Shown: positions 11,874 through 22,243, counted from the first letter of the stretch. The stretch: DNA of 47,239 bases from Cymbomonas tetramitiformis (GCA_001247695.2 LGRX02035217.1:1-47239); one strand, 5' to 3'. The notes: a model not told the origin generated them from the letters alone. Made by a program: numbers and translations.

Positions 11874-12036
11874 CTTCTTCTTGCTCAACCGTAGGCTCCT
11901 CTTCTTGCGGGCGCTGCGCCTGCACTTGCTGCTGCAGCGCTGCTGCTTGATGGGGTCTCTGCTTTTCTGCCTCCTCTGCCTTCTCTGCCTCCTCGCGCTG
12001 CTTCTCCTGGCAGTGGTCCTCCTCAATCCCACCAGG
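11874..12036 (-). CDS. Coiled-coil exon, Glu/Gln-rich
   Basis: Acceptor GATGTCAG ends at 12037 and donor GTAAGC begins at 11873. The exon is 163 nt, phase 0 in and phase 1 out. It encodes PGGIEEDHCQEKQREEAEKA, then more EAEKQ and QQQVQAQRPQEEE repeats, ending TVEQE. This is a strongly charged helical stretch typical of a long coiled coil. The out-phase joins exactly to the 44-nt exon at 11308-11351. Confidence 0.65.
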
Positions 12037-12039
12037 CTG

Positions 12040-13920
12040 ACATCGTCACAAGGCAATATCGATCACACTTCTCACTCCACTTTTCAAGGGATATTATGAA
12101 TTAGTCGTATGTAAGGCAAGCAAGTGCAACATTGCAAACATGCAAAGCACTTCCTTCCGATCCTTAGCCTGAGATTGAAGTACACCCGTACACAACTCTG
12201 CCAACTTCCACTTCTGTGCCAGACTCGCCAGCAGGCAAGAGGGGTAGCACCCCAAGAATAGTGCCTTGGGTCCTTGGAGAACCCTTGGGTTATTATTTTT
12301 AACCCAAAACGGTGTTGATGATCGAAGGATCAAATCGGTGTGCCATGCATCGCCATGGAGATGTGGCAGCGCACCGACTCTAAGTGAGCTTTGGTGAATT
12401 TCAGAATTCAGAAGCTTGCAAGTTTCTATGTCCAAGATTAGGAGAACTTGAGACCGGAGACCGGTCTGTTGCCGGCACACTGAGTCTGGCCGCGTTCATG
12501 CAGCAGCGTTCATGAACCGGCATTCCAGCACATGCAGCAGTCAACTTCTCGTGGGAAGGGCAACAGCATTTGCGGGGCAGCAGAATATAAAGGTAGATGC
12601 TGAGAAAGTGGTAGGGGAGTTCCACTGATAAGTGTCACTGTCAAAATATCTTAAGGAGGGTGGCGGAAGAGGATGGAGCGATGTGTGTGCCTTTGAGAGG
12701 TGCCATGAGATGAAGGGAGATGATTGTGGACTTGGCTTCATCCGCTTTGCGCTGACGTGGGAATCGGAACACGGTTGCCCAAATGACCGAGCCGCTGCGG
12801 GGGTTAGCGGTGGGCTGTTGGTCGCTCAGACTAAGATAAAGACAGCCCTCAGGAAGGGGAGGAAAGCGGGGAGGCAGCAGAAAGGAGCTGGTCCGGGTGA
12901 ATCTGCCTTGGAATGTACACTCGCGTAAGGTGGCATTAAAAACGGAAAATCTTGGCACTCTGTTTATTTTGCGCATTTTTTTCCGCATCGGTGAAATCCC
13001 ACCTGCTGTGCTGAGAATTCACATCACTGCTGGTCAATAGGCTGCCTTCAGAACAAAAACATAGACTTCTTCTTCAGAGCAGCTCGGATGAGTTGCGTGA
13101 CAGTAGCAAAATAGCAATATATGGCTTAGGACAGGTTCCATCTCCAACATTTTCAATTGCATACAGTTCGGCACGTTCCGTTGTGAATGTTCCGTTCGAA
13201 CTTGTACGAAGCGGGTCGGCCCCACAGGCTCCCATTTCACCAAATTATGCAGCTTGGCGGCTTGATGGTCGACCACTACGTACCCAACAAGGCCGCTTGA
13301 GGACTTGTGCCCATGAGAACTGCACGTTTGCTACCTGCTTTAATACTCAAGGGGGGCCGGTGGGCCTTACCCCCCCCTCTGAAAAGGGAAAAACCTAACT
13401 TCATTTTTTTCTTCTACACTATCATCTTGGAATGTACGGACATGTAGCACACATCCATAGATGGTTGGGATCATAGAAACTTGGAGAACCTCCCTCGACG
13501 GATTGGTCGAGACTGTATTGACGATAGTCTTCATATAAACCTCATCAAGAGCACTCTATCTACTGTCTCAACATGGAGATCGCTTGATGTGGAACATACA
13601 CGCACTCCGCCACTGAGGTAACGACCTGATCTTGACCTCCAAGTTATCACCGCAAGATGGATATATATCCCACCGAGTCACTCTAAAGAAATTCAGTCAT
13701 TTTAAAAGCGCTGTGTTGTTTACAGCTCAACACCAACAGCACGGCAGTTTGTCAAACATTCGTCCTGCAGAAAGCATTGATGAAGCTCTACGCCAATGGG
13801 ATGGGCTGGGACCTCGTGTCCTTCTATGCACGGATGAAAACTTACTCTTAGCAGCCAGCCTGGAGGCGGCCCTTAACCAAGCTGGGCAACACAGCAACTG
13901 AGGTAATAAGGGATCTTGAT
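12040..13920. other. No secure gene
   Basis: Presumed intronic DNA of the minus-strand gene. Minus-strand open frames at 12094-12480 and 12641-12988 have no recognisable motif. A possible small exon (about 12210-12240, reading LASLAQKWKLAEL) cannot be secured. A C-run near 13370 is the only other notable feature. Confidence 0.4.
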
Positions 13921-13922
13921 AG

Positions 13923-14085
13923 CTGTTGGCGGCGAAGTGCCTCCACGCAGGGGATTTACCTTGTTGGCGGCCAAGCAAGTGACTCCACGCAGGGGATTTA
14001 CCTTGTTGGCGGCCAAGTGACTCCACGCAGGGGATTTACCTTGTTGGCGGCCAAGTGACTCCACGCAGGGGATTTACCTTGTTGC
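13923..14085. repeat. 38-bp tandem repeat, four copies
   Basis: Units of TTGTTGGCGGCCAAGTGACT plus CCACGCAGGGGATTTACC start at about 13923, 13961, 14003, 14041, with a remnant at 14079. One unit has a 4-bp expansion (CAAG). On the minus strand each unit contains CAACAAGGTAAAT, a good 5' splice-site match. Confidence 0.92.
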
Positions 14086-14393
14086 CGCAGTATCCTGGAA
14101 TACCATGATGGGGAGCCCTTATCACCGGTGACCTCGGGGCGAAATGTCACGCCACATGATCAAAGGGCAGGAGTGCGGGCAAGAGGCAGGAATGACACCT
14201 GCTTGACAAGCTACTTGGACATGCTCTTGACACAGCGGGATAAGAGCTGAGTGGTGGAGATTTGCAGCGCATCTATAAACCTATGCCAGACTCCACATTG
14301 CGATATGATTTCTCACTTTGGTGATCAGGTTTACATTTGAAAATTCTCAAATGTTCAGAAATTCTGAAACATTTGCTGGCGGGGTCTCCACAC

Positions 14394-14456
14394 CTCCGAA
14401 AGTTGTGAACGGTGGGAATCCTTGAGTGCAGAGCCCTCGATGAGGTTGATGAGATC
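14394..14456 (-). CDS. Coiled-coil gene exon, 21 codons
   Basis: Acceptor GAGAATGCAG ends at 14457 and donor GTGTGG begins at 14393. The exon is 63 nt, phase 0 both sides, and encodes DLINLIEGSALKDSHRSQLS plus E. The intron upstream of its acceptor (GCGTATGAGAATGCAG) resembles the one before the 16291-16344 exon (GCGTTTGAGAATGCAG), and similarity continues further upstream (TGTTGTGAAC). The two exon-intron modules therefore look duplicated. Confidence 0.55.
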
Positions 14457-15031
14457 CTGCATTCTCATACGCATACACTTTAGCATTTTCTGTTGTGAAC
14501 GCCGGGACAATATGCTACACGCGGCGATATTCCCGCATTGCATAAATGTAAAGAGGGTAAGTGCGTGGCATTGCCAGTAGTCGAGACACAAAGTGAAACC
14601 ACAGTGGTTTTCACCGGATTTCACTAATGCATGCAACCGTGCATATGTCAAAACTTTCACGAAATTGTTCCATGATCTCACCACGGTTTCGCTAAAACCC
14701 CGTCTGTCACTATTTCAGCGATTTGCAGTAAATAGACAAGTGCCTTTGGCTTCCCGCATTCTAACATCGTTTCATATACGGTATACCAACATTAACCACG
14801 GTTTGACACAAGTTGTTCTTCACTGGCGAGATAGCGGGGAAACAATAAAAGCAATGACGGGTGCCGTAGGGAGGCATTGACATCAACGGAATGAGTTTAC
14901 ATCGAAAAAGCATGCCACTATCACCCTCCTTTGTTCATAAAGTCAAAGCATCACGCAAGTACACCCCATCTGCTCACAAGTGCAGTTTCTCGAGATTGGC
15001 CAGCATCAAACCCCCGACGCCATGCCCTCAC

Positions 15032-15075
15032 CTTGGCCTTGCGCCGCATATCTTCCGCTTCCCGCTGCCGTGCCT
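15032..15075 (-). CDS. 44-nt coiled-coil exon (duplicate A)
   Basis: Acceptor GAAACAG ends at 15076 and donor GTGAGG begins at 15031. Phase is 1 in and 0 out. It encodes E-ARQREAEDMRRKAK. An alternative acceptor at 15094 would add VFLDET and also keeps the frame. I prefer 15075 because the duplicate exon at 11308-11351 shares this acceptor. It follows directly from the 15775-15844 exon, which ends in phase 1. Confidence 0.6.
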
Positions 15076-15774
15076 CTGTTTCATCGAGGAACACTCAAGG
15101 TAACATGCGCGATCATCAGTTGTTGTGACCCACCTCCGATCCAACGAGGTGCAGCAAGGGTGACTACGAAAGAAACACGCTCTCAGGCAGCAGTAGTCTC
15201 CTTGAAACAACTAATAACATCCGCGTTGCACGTCGCAGTGTGCCGTGTATAAAAATTATGTAAGGTAGCGACAGGGTGCGTGTGGCACTACTCTTGCTTG
15301 TAAGTCACAACATGCCGTGAGGCTTACAAGTTGAATCAAACCTCTATTCACCCAAGACCCAACCAAATGTCCGAGGAGTCCAAGCAAGCAAGGAGTCCCC
15401 AAGGCTCCAAGACAGCCATCCCTGACTAACCATGCATCGACATGCACTGTAAAGCGGGTACTGCTCCGATTGTCGTCATGTCACACCACAGCGCGCAATC
15501 TACAAATAGATACGGAGCGCACCATCCTAGCGTGGTGAGTTTGATGGCATCTATCGCTTCTCTTGAGTTTTTGCTAATATGCATCGTATGGCAGGTGTGG
15601 CAAATAAATGGCTGTGAAAGCAAGCGTTCCCTCTCACAATAATGCTACGCAGCCAAAGCCTAGCGCGCGCCACATCGATGGAATGTGTTCTTTTGCACAG
15701 CAGGTAGGTCAGTAGGATATCACGATTTGTGGTTTGATGGGCTTTGACATCTCAACTTACGGATGGCAACTCAC

Positions 15775-15844
15775 CTTGTCGCTCTTCGAACTGTTTGTTC
15801 TTTTCAAGCAAATAATCTTTCTCCTCCTTCAGCTCGCGGCATTC
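15775..15844 (-). CDS. Coiled-coil exon, 23 codons
   Basis: Acceptor CGGCGCAG ends at 15845 and consensus donor GTGAGT begins at 15774. The exon is 70 nt, phase 0 in and 1 out. It encodes ECRELKEEKDYLLEKNKQFE plus ERQ, a clear heptad-type charged helix. Confidence 0.65.
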
Positions 15845-15974
15845 CTGCGCCGGTGACCTCTCCAACTTCAGCCGTCATCGGCTGGGGTGGCCGCTGTATT
15901 AACAAGGACTCTCCTTACCTTGGAGACCGGGTGGAGACAAATAGAGACTTGTAACATATTCATGTAAGACCTAC

Positions 15975-15995
15975 CGTTAGTTGTGCTTCCTCCAG
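15975..15995 (-). CDS. 21-nt microexon, LEEAQLT
   Basis: Acceptor TTTTACAGAG ends at 15996 and consensus donor GTAGGT begins at 15974. Seven codons in phase 0. The alternative acceptor two bases earlier would put a stop in frame after an upstream phase-0 exon. Its acidic helical content fits the coiled-coil chain, but a microexon read by eye needs transcript support. Confidence 0.4.
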
Positions 15996-16290
15996 CTCTG
16001 TAAAATGATCAAAGGTGATATGCATATGGCTAGCAGTTATAGACGTTTTGGATTTGTGACCCAATGAATTCCCGAGATGGCTGGGTGAGCCGATGGGGTA
16101 ACAGCGGTCTTCGTTCAAACCTCATAATTTGTACACAACAGCCATTGACATCTCCAAGCTCAGCTGCGGTGACCACTGTGATCCACGGTTTTTCACTCTC
16201 GTTTTCAAAATAAAGTATGGACTGGTCAAAAGTTCTGAAGCTGTAAGCGGTCACTTCTGAAATCTCTATCTGCTCGTGGGGCCTCCGTAC

Positions 16291-16344
16291 CTTCTGAAGT
16301 TGAAGCTTTTGGGCTTCGAATTCCACCTTGAGTTTTTCCAACTC
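16291..16344 (-). CDS. Coiled-coil exon, 18 codons
   Basis: Acceptor GAGAATGCAG ends at 16345 and donor GTACGG begins at 16290. Phase is 0 on both sides. It encodes ELEKLKVEFEAQKLQLQK. The frame stays open well past the donor (to about 16030), so the 3' edge is the weaker one. Confidence 0.55.
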
Positions 16345-18621
16345 CTGCATTCTCAAACGCATAAATTGCATAAGCATGTGATGTTGTGAACTTCAGGAAA
16401 ATATGCTTTCCGTGCGTGGCACTACTCACAATGTGGTTTGTTGGAATGCCATGTAACAGAGATCACAAAACACTACCTGCTCCTGCAGGGCCCACCCACC
16501 CAAAGCAGTTGTACAATGCCACATCCGGCACTGCTGCCAGGTCGTGCATTGTACCTCTGCACCACCGATGAGAGCAGTGCCTACGACCCTAGGAGGAGAT
16601 AGAGGCGGAAAGTTGCCTTGTATGGCGGTGTCTTCCTGTACAGGCTGGTGTCTTTTGCGGTGGAGGCTTTTGGGGGGTTTGGAGCATGGAACCCGAGATG
16701 CACACTCACTGGGAAGCTGGCACGTGCACGTGCAACAACGTCGCGTCTCACGCTCCCACCCGGATGGCCCGAGCAGCTCTGACCCGCCCACCCAGCTAGG
16801 TGTGAACAGGTCTTGTAACCTCGGCACCCCCACCACCTCATCGGCGATGGGATGTTCCCGGTGATCAGGGGCTTGCTCCGTCCCACGCCTAGGGGCGGAG
16901 GGACGGATGCATGCGGAAAGATATCCTGTCGTGGCAGGCTTGGTCTCGGCGATGTAGGATGTCAGATGGACGAGAGAGCGGGTGCTGCTGGCGGCGGAGG
17001 CGAGCGAGCACGTGATGCCAGAGGGGCTGCGGATCCCAGAGCAAGGAGGCGCCTAGATGGGGAAAAAAGTTTCAGTGACACTCGACTGGCAAGGCAGAAA
17101 GAGCTAACTATTATTTTGTCAACATGATTCTGACTGGCTCCGCCTGTTCGAAGCAGCGAACCCCACTGCTGTCCAGGGCGGGGAGGCGCTGCGCAGCCTT
17201 ACCCTTTTTCGGGATGGTGCCACATGCTTGCTTGCCTCCGGTGCTTGCACTCGCAGACAGCTACGAGACGAGTTAATGGCAAAATTCGCAAACAAATCGT
17301 CCCCCCCAACGCGACCGAGAAATTGAGTCGAAAAAAATAGTCTTCCCACCTGAAGGGAAGTGCATCGCATCGGTACATACAGCATCCCTTGCATGCATGT
17401 CGGACTGCATGAATGGAAGGCGGGGCCGATGCCATCACAGTGGTACCCCTATTCCAGGTCGAATGAAAACCACCATCCAGTCGTCTTTTTCGCTATATAT
17501 AGCTAGGGTCTGAGTTTGTTCAGCATCTCCGCCTTGCAGCATGACTTCAGGCAGAACGAGTTTAACGACTGGAAGTCGCACACAAGCAGAAGATGACGGT
17601 GCCGCAGGTTCTCCCCTCGTTGATGACCACCTTCCCGTTTAGCAAGAGCAAGGTCATTTGCTCAACCATTGTGGCCATCGACTGTTGTTGTTGCACCAGT
17701 ATCTTGAGCAAATCCACCTCACTCATCAGCTAGAGGAGCAGAGGGGGGGGGCATACTGTACATTATGCATGTACAGCACAATATGCATGCATGATGACCA
17801 CATGATCCCCGGGACTCACTAGATAGGGTTTAGGGTTTTTAGGGATGTGCGGAGGACCTTCTCATAATAAGGTTGGGACCCGCAGAGCGGCTTCGAGGAC
17901 TTGTGCTGTACATTGGGCAGGCAGAGAGGTTGGGCTTACTGCTTCCTCTGTCCTGCCTATGTTGGGTGCCACCCAGGGACACGATTGATGGAAGGTGGAT
18001 CCTCTGCTTGTATTGATTGATCTATATATTTGGGATTGAGGGTTTGAGGTGGTGTGTTCGTCCAGCCAGCCCCTGACAGGGGGGGGTTGTCCTCGCTGTG
18101 GCGTTCTCTCTATCGTTATTGTTTGGGTATGGGTGTCGGGGTGCCTTCCGTCGTGAAGGGAAGGGGCACAATTGCTAGCCCAAACCCTTGCATGCTAAGC
18201 AATGTACAGTAGTGTCCCAGCGATTTCCTTGCTTGCTACTCTCTGGGCCACGTTGGGGGCTTCCAGCTTTGCAGATGCTGTCTCTCTTGCTGTTTTGCCG
18301 GCGTCGTGCGCATGAATTTCCTGGGCGTGCGTACGGCACTGGATGGGTTCCCCTTGAGGCTCGAGATACGCAGACGCATCCCGTTTCCCACGCACCCTCC
18401 AACATGAGCGGGGAGCCTTGGCCCTGTATCGCCAACGGGCGGTGTATGTAGTGACAATTGAACATTTTTTGCGGCATCTTTTCGGGTGACCTATCAAGAG
18501 GGGCGCAATGTTGGCTGGTTAGTCTGGAAAGGCAGCGGTGCAAGGGATCGGTGGCTGTCAGGCGACGGCGGCGACAAGCAACATGTGGCGTTGGGGCTAC
18601 TTGGGAGGTGGTCTATCTATC
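16345..18621. other. Long presumed intron, little identifiable
   Basis: No secured exon other than the small ORF at 17562-17726. A telomere-like run (GGGTTTAGGGTTTTTAGGG) lies at about 17825, and a G-run near 17740. Several short open frames on both strands lack motifs. Confidence 0.4.
17562..17726 (-). CDS. Small ORF with gag-like coiled start (54 aa)
   Basis: Minus-strand ATG at 17726 opens a 54-codon frame beginning MSEVDLLKILVQQQQSMATM and ending at TAA 17562-17564. The Q-rich amphipathic start is reminiscent of the N-terminal helices of retroelement gag proteins, or of another coiled-coil exon. No promoter or splice evidence is visible. It may be a relic or chance. Confidence 0.25.
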   Translation of the reverse strand: MSEVDLLKILVQQQQSMATMVEQMTLLLLNGKVVINEGRTCGTVIFCLCATSSR

Positions 18622-19058
18622 TATATAGTATTCACTCTGGCTTACCACCACGCATTGTGCGATATGTGCCAAGCAACAGAGGCATCCGATTGTCAAATCA
18701 GACCGTGATAATCACGACGCGTGTCCCGGCGTGACGGGGCAAACAAGGCTACACACGAAGCGATTCACAGCGTGAAACACACATACTGCAGGTATGAGCG
18801 AAGGTCGCTGCATACACAGACCATATTAGCATGCACCACGTGATTATCTCTACACGTATAGTAATGCATGCTGCGTTACGAACACATGCATGTAGGCAGC
18901 TGGCTCGATAAAGCGTACCCTTGGAAAATATAAACGTCTCAAAGCCGAACTTGTGCGTGGTTGTCAGGAACGGACCGTTCACTGCGCGTGCGTATATGCA
19001 CTATTTGCAATATTCTAGCAATAGTCGCACTGACCACTATTCTTACAAACAAGTCGTG
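18622..19058 (+). repeat. Left terminal inverted repeat, 437 bp
   Basis: Reverse complement of 20646-21082. Visible differences include one base in GCTACACACGAAGCGATTC and a small change near AAAGCGTACCC. Ends inward at CAAACAAGTCGTG. Confidence 0.92.
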
Positions 19059-19061
19059 GTC

Positions 19062-19115
19062 TATCTATCTATCTATCTATCTATCTAGCTAGCTAGTATA
19101 TATATATATACAAAA
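19062..19115. repeat. CTAT microsatellite
   Basis: CTATCTATCTATCTATCTAT followed by CTAGCTAGC and a TA run, directly inside the left inverted repeat. A shorter CTAT run lies just outside the element at about 18612. Confidence 0.9.
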
Positions 19116-19217
19116 ATATATGTATTTGCGCCACCGCATGAGTTGCAACACGCAACCGTATTGAACATATTTTCTGCTGAATTCCGAAGTATACCTGGGC
19201 AAGAAATAATTCCGACC

Positions 19218-20186
19218 ATGTGTGACCTGGGTTTTAATCCAACGGAGCATTTCACACATAAGTTCATTTTGGAATTCTACTGCAATATACGAGTGAGTAC
19301 CACTTGGTTGCGTGATGTGATGAATGATGATTGTCGTTCGATTGCACATACGCGAATGCAGGCCATGGGTGACGCGGCGCTTGGGCATTCAAGCGTCTTA
19401 TCGGAATATGTGGGAGAAGTGTTGCTGCGACAGTCGAGCTTCACATATAATGGCGAAGGAGCCGATGTGTCGACTAGTGGGGCGCAGAGATGCTATTGTG
19501 AAAGTGCTCACAAGGCGTGGAGTATCGCCAATGAATGCAGAATAGATGCATGTTTTTATTTCGTTAGCAAAATGCTAGAATGTGAACAGTTCAACATCGG
19601 CAATTGTTGTAATATTATAGAACAAGTGTACACACTCATCAGGACACGCCCTGAGGTCATAAATGCTTTTGATAAATACATGTCACCAAAGACACACATG
19701 AAACCTGCTCGCATTCTGAGATACACGCATGCCGTTGATCGGATGAGCTTCAATGCTCTCCATCCGAATTGGAATCACTTTGCGGGCATGTGTGCCCGTG
19801 CGGAAACGTCCGACAAGTATTCATGGGATGTCGTTGGCGACAGGACATTCGGAGGGTTGTATTGCCCATCACTATATGCTCACCATGGCAGGGATGCTAT
19901 TGGTTTCACTATTTTTGACATGGCAGTGCATAAGATTTTGGGTCCGAAGCCTGGTTCACCAGATTCTGCCATGAGTAGTGTATGGGTGCTCGATAGAACG
20001 AATACATTCCTGCACTACACGTTATGCAATATGTCTTGGAAGACCCCTGCAAATAATGCGGCCAATAAGAAAAATATGAAAAGAGAGAGTCAACACCTTC
20101 GGCTATTGCGCCTTAGGCGGTGGAAGCGTAATAAACGTTTTCAGAGATTTAGGAAGAGACTGAATACTTCCAGTACGATTACCTAA
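19218..20186 (+). CDS. RNase III-like protein of the long-TIR transposon (322 aa)
   Basis: I start at the ATG at 19218; the frame is open upstream to about 19143 but without another ATG. The stop at 20184-20186 overlaps a polyadenylation-type AATAAA. Residues 41-64 read SIAHTRMQAMGDAALGHSSV then LSEY. This closely follows the RNase III signature (H-x-R-L-E-x-L-G-D-A-V-L-G...SEY), but the two Glu positions are Thr45 and Gln48 and only Asp52 is kept. A second block at 203-241, with WDVVGDRTFGGLY then HHGRDAIGFTIFDMAVHKIL, resembles the A-D-x-x-E-A-L-x-G-A-x-Y motif, with Asp204 kept and the Glu replaced. The spacing between blocks (152 residues) is about 80 longer than usual. The last 35 residues are very basic (RLLRLRRWKRNKRFQRFRKR), suggesting nucleic-acid binding. 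The match is by eye, and a catalytically dead homologue or coincidence remains possible. Confidence 0.5.
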   Translation: MCDLGFNPTEHFTHKFILEFYCNIRVSTTWLRDVMNDDCRSIAHTRMQAMGDAALGHSSVLSEYVGEVLLRQSSFTYNGEGADVSTSGAQRCYCESAHKAWSIANECRIDACFYFVSKMLECEQFNIGNCCNIIEQVYTLIRTRPEVINAFDKYMSPKTHMKPARILRYTHAVDRMSFNALHPNWNHFAGMCARAETSDKYSWDVVGDRTFGGLYCPSLYAHHGRDAIGFTIFDMAVHKILGPKPGSPDSAMSSVWVLDRTNTFLHYTLCNMSWKTPANNAANKKNMKRESQHLRLLRLRRWKRNKRFQRFRKRLNTSSTIT

Positions 20187-20645
20187 TAAAGTTCCATCAA
20201 TAACGAATGGTGTCACTGTAGCATACGGTGGCAGTCCTGATACGTGATGGCACACGACGGTTGAGATGATGCATGCATGATATTATTGTAACCCTTGGTC
20301 ATGAACTGTATGACACGCTACTCTAGGATGGGTACGTGATGGTGTATTGCAACAACGTGTTGCGAAGATACCGGGTTGATTATCTACATGCATTGCATCC
20401 GGAAGATCCGAAATCCTGTAATGAAGTCGGTAATTATATATAAGACAAGACAGGAGGCTTAACAACGGCACGTCGTACGAAACGTTTGCAATATTCAATA
20501 CGACGTGTACAGCCATGGCGTATGAGCTATATATTCTTCCATCAATGCATACAACCCAGTATCATCCGCGTGTGTAAACGAGCCAGCTGCATCCAAAGCT
20601 CAGCTCAGGACAGCACGGATACAATACACCTATCGTACACAAAGT
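20187..20645. other. 3' untranslated and core DNA of the transposon
   Basis: No second gene is visible between the stop of the 322-aa ORF and the right inverted repeat. Confidence 0.5.
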
Positions 20646-21082
20646 CACGACTTGTTTGTAAGAATAGTGGTCAGTGCGACTATTGCTAGAATATTGCAAA
20701 TAGTGCATATACGCACGCGCAGTGAACGGTCCGTTCCTGACAACCACGCACAAGTTCGGCTTTGAGACGTTTATATTTTCCAAGGGTACGCGTTATCGAG
20801 CCAGCTGCCTACATGCATGTGTTCGTAACGCAGCATGCATTACTATACGTGTAGAGATAATCACGTGGTGCATGCTAATATGGTCTGTGTATGCAGCGAC
20901 CTTCGCTCATACCTGCAGTATGTGTGTTTCACGCTGTGAATCGCTTTGTGTGTAGCCTTGTTTGCCCCGTCACGCCGGGACACGCGTCGTGATTATCACG
21001 GTCTGATTTGACAATCGGATGCCTCTGTTGCTTGGCACATATCGCACAATGCGTGGTGGTAAGCCAGAGTGAATACTATATA
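20646..21082 (-). repeat. Right terminal inverted repeat, 437 bp
   Basis: Mirror of 18622-19058, beginning inward at CACGACTTGTTTG and ending GCCAGAGTGAATACTATATA at the outer edge. Confidence 0.92.
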
Positions 21083-21499
21083 TATACAAACAGTTATATT
21101 TTAACAACATTATACAGCCTACGCCTGCTTTTGACACAGAAAACGACTGGTTGTGTGTATAGGAAGTTACAGAATCTCAAGCGAGGCATCCTATGACTAG
21201 ATAAATTAGAGTGCCATATGGTGATTGCTGGAGCTCCCTGGGATCAGCATTTAAGAAAATATTAAGTAGGTCTTTGGCGGCTGGAGCAATCGATTCATCA
21301 ACTAAGATGCTTAGTTGCGCATATAGCCTTGGAACTTTAGGTGTAGACACTTCAGCCCAATTTCTTGTTGCCGTGCCAGTAACAAACGTCTAGAGCTTGC
21401 TTCCGGAGAAACTTCAGGACTTACTTATTATAGGGTTTGCTACACACAGTATGAATTTGTCTAAAAACCTTCAGTGGTGCCAGGGCCTTGCTAGCGCAC

Positions 21500-21517
21500 C
21501 AGCTTTATTTTCAACTT
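21500..21517 (-). CDS. Possible 18-nt duplicate of the next exon
   Basis: The 21350-21545 block is a diverged copy of 21608-21740: both contain TGGTGCCAGGGCC next to the donor and a similar (T)CTGTGCCAGT-type stretch further along. The position matching the 21720-21794 exon end reads KLKIKL before a donor GTGCGC, after GTTGAACAG. It may be a decayed or alternative exon. Confidence 0.25.
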
Positions 21518-21719
21518 CTGTTCAACACGCTTTCCAAACGTATGTATGTTGCATGGCTTCATGTTCGTGCACAAATCACACATGCATATATATATATATA
21601 TATAGCTCAGGCCACTTCAGGTGTTGCTGTGCCAGTGACGTCCCGTATTTGCGTTACATTCTAGAGACAGCTAAAATACCTCTCTCATGAACCCTTCATT
21701 GGTGCCAGGGCCACTGCAC

Positions 21720-21794
21720 CTGCTCTTCATTCTGAAACTTCTGCTTAAGCTGCTTACGCTCAAGTTCCTTAGCTTCCAAATTCTTCTTGAGCAT
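21720..21794 (-). CDS. Coiled-coil exon, 25 codons
   Basis: Acceptor AATTCTTCAG ends at 21795 and donor GTGCAG begins at 21719. Phase is 0 on both sides. It encodes MLKKNLEAKELERKQLKQKF plus QNEEQ, a strongly charged coiled coil. It is placed downstream of the kinase exon in the same strand and phase. Confidence 0.6.
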
Positions 21795-22243
21795 CTGAAG
21801 AATTTACGACCGCAAGGAACTTATTAGCACATACACAAATCGCACACATTCCTGCCGCTCGGTGGTAAACATCTGATCATGCGAGGATTGAATTATGTAC
21901 GCCCACAGTCCCCGTAACTGGTTTGCAAATACAGTAATGAACACAGAGGGGAAAGTGGCTGGGGACAACATGATCGATTGTGCTTACTAAGGGCATAAAC
22001 AAATATTTTGCAACTTGAACTTTCCACATATAATTTTTCCTATTCTTGTTTGGTGTAATAATGCACGTTTTTGCGAAAGTTCTAGGATATGCACAGTGTA
22101 CATATTGAAAAGCACATGAAGGTTCGATGAATATTAAGTGCTTTGCTCAGAGGTGGTTGCTGCACTGAGGTTTGATCTGATTGATCAGTTCTTTTATTTG
22201 CGGCTTTCGTAATCGTGAGAGTATGAGACTGGGGCATGTGCAC

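Larger units (their letters stand above)
18622..21082 (+). mobile_element. Long-TIR DNA transposon with one gene
   Basis: Two 437-bp arms, 18622-19058 and 20646-21082, are reverse complements with only a handful of differences. They start TATATAGTATTCACTCTGGC. Between them is a 1.6-kb core holding a single plus-strand ORF (19218-20186). Both outer edges fall in TA-rich sequence, so the target duplication cannot be read; TA or TATA is possible. The element lies in the presumed intron of the minus-strand kinase/coiled-coil gene, in opposite orientation. Near-identity of the arms suggests recent insertion or ongoing conversion. I do not recognise the superfamily. Confidence 0.85.

Noticed and set aside
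19143..19217. Extension of the RNase III-like protein to a TTG at 19143
   Set aside because: TTG starts are not expected for a eukaryotic nuclear gene; the first in-frame ATG is at 19218.
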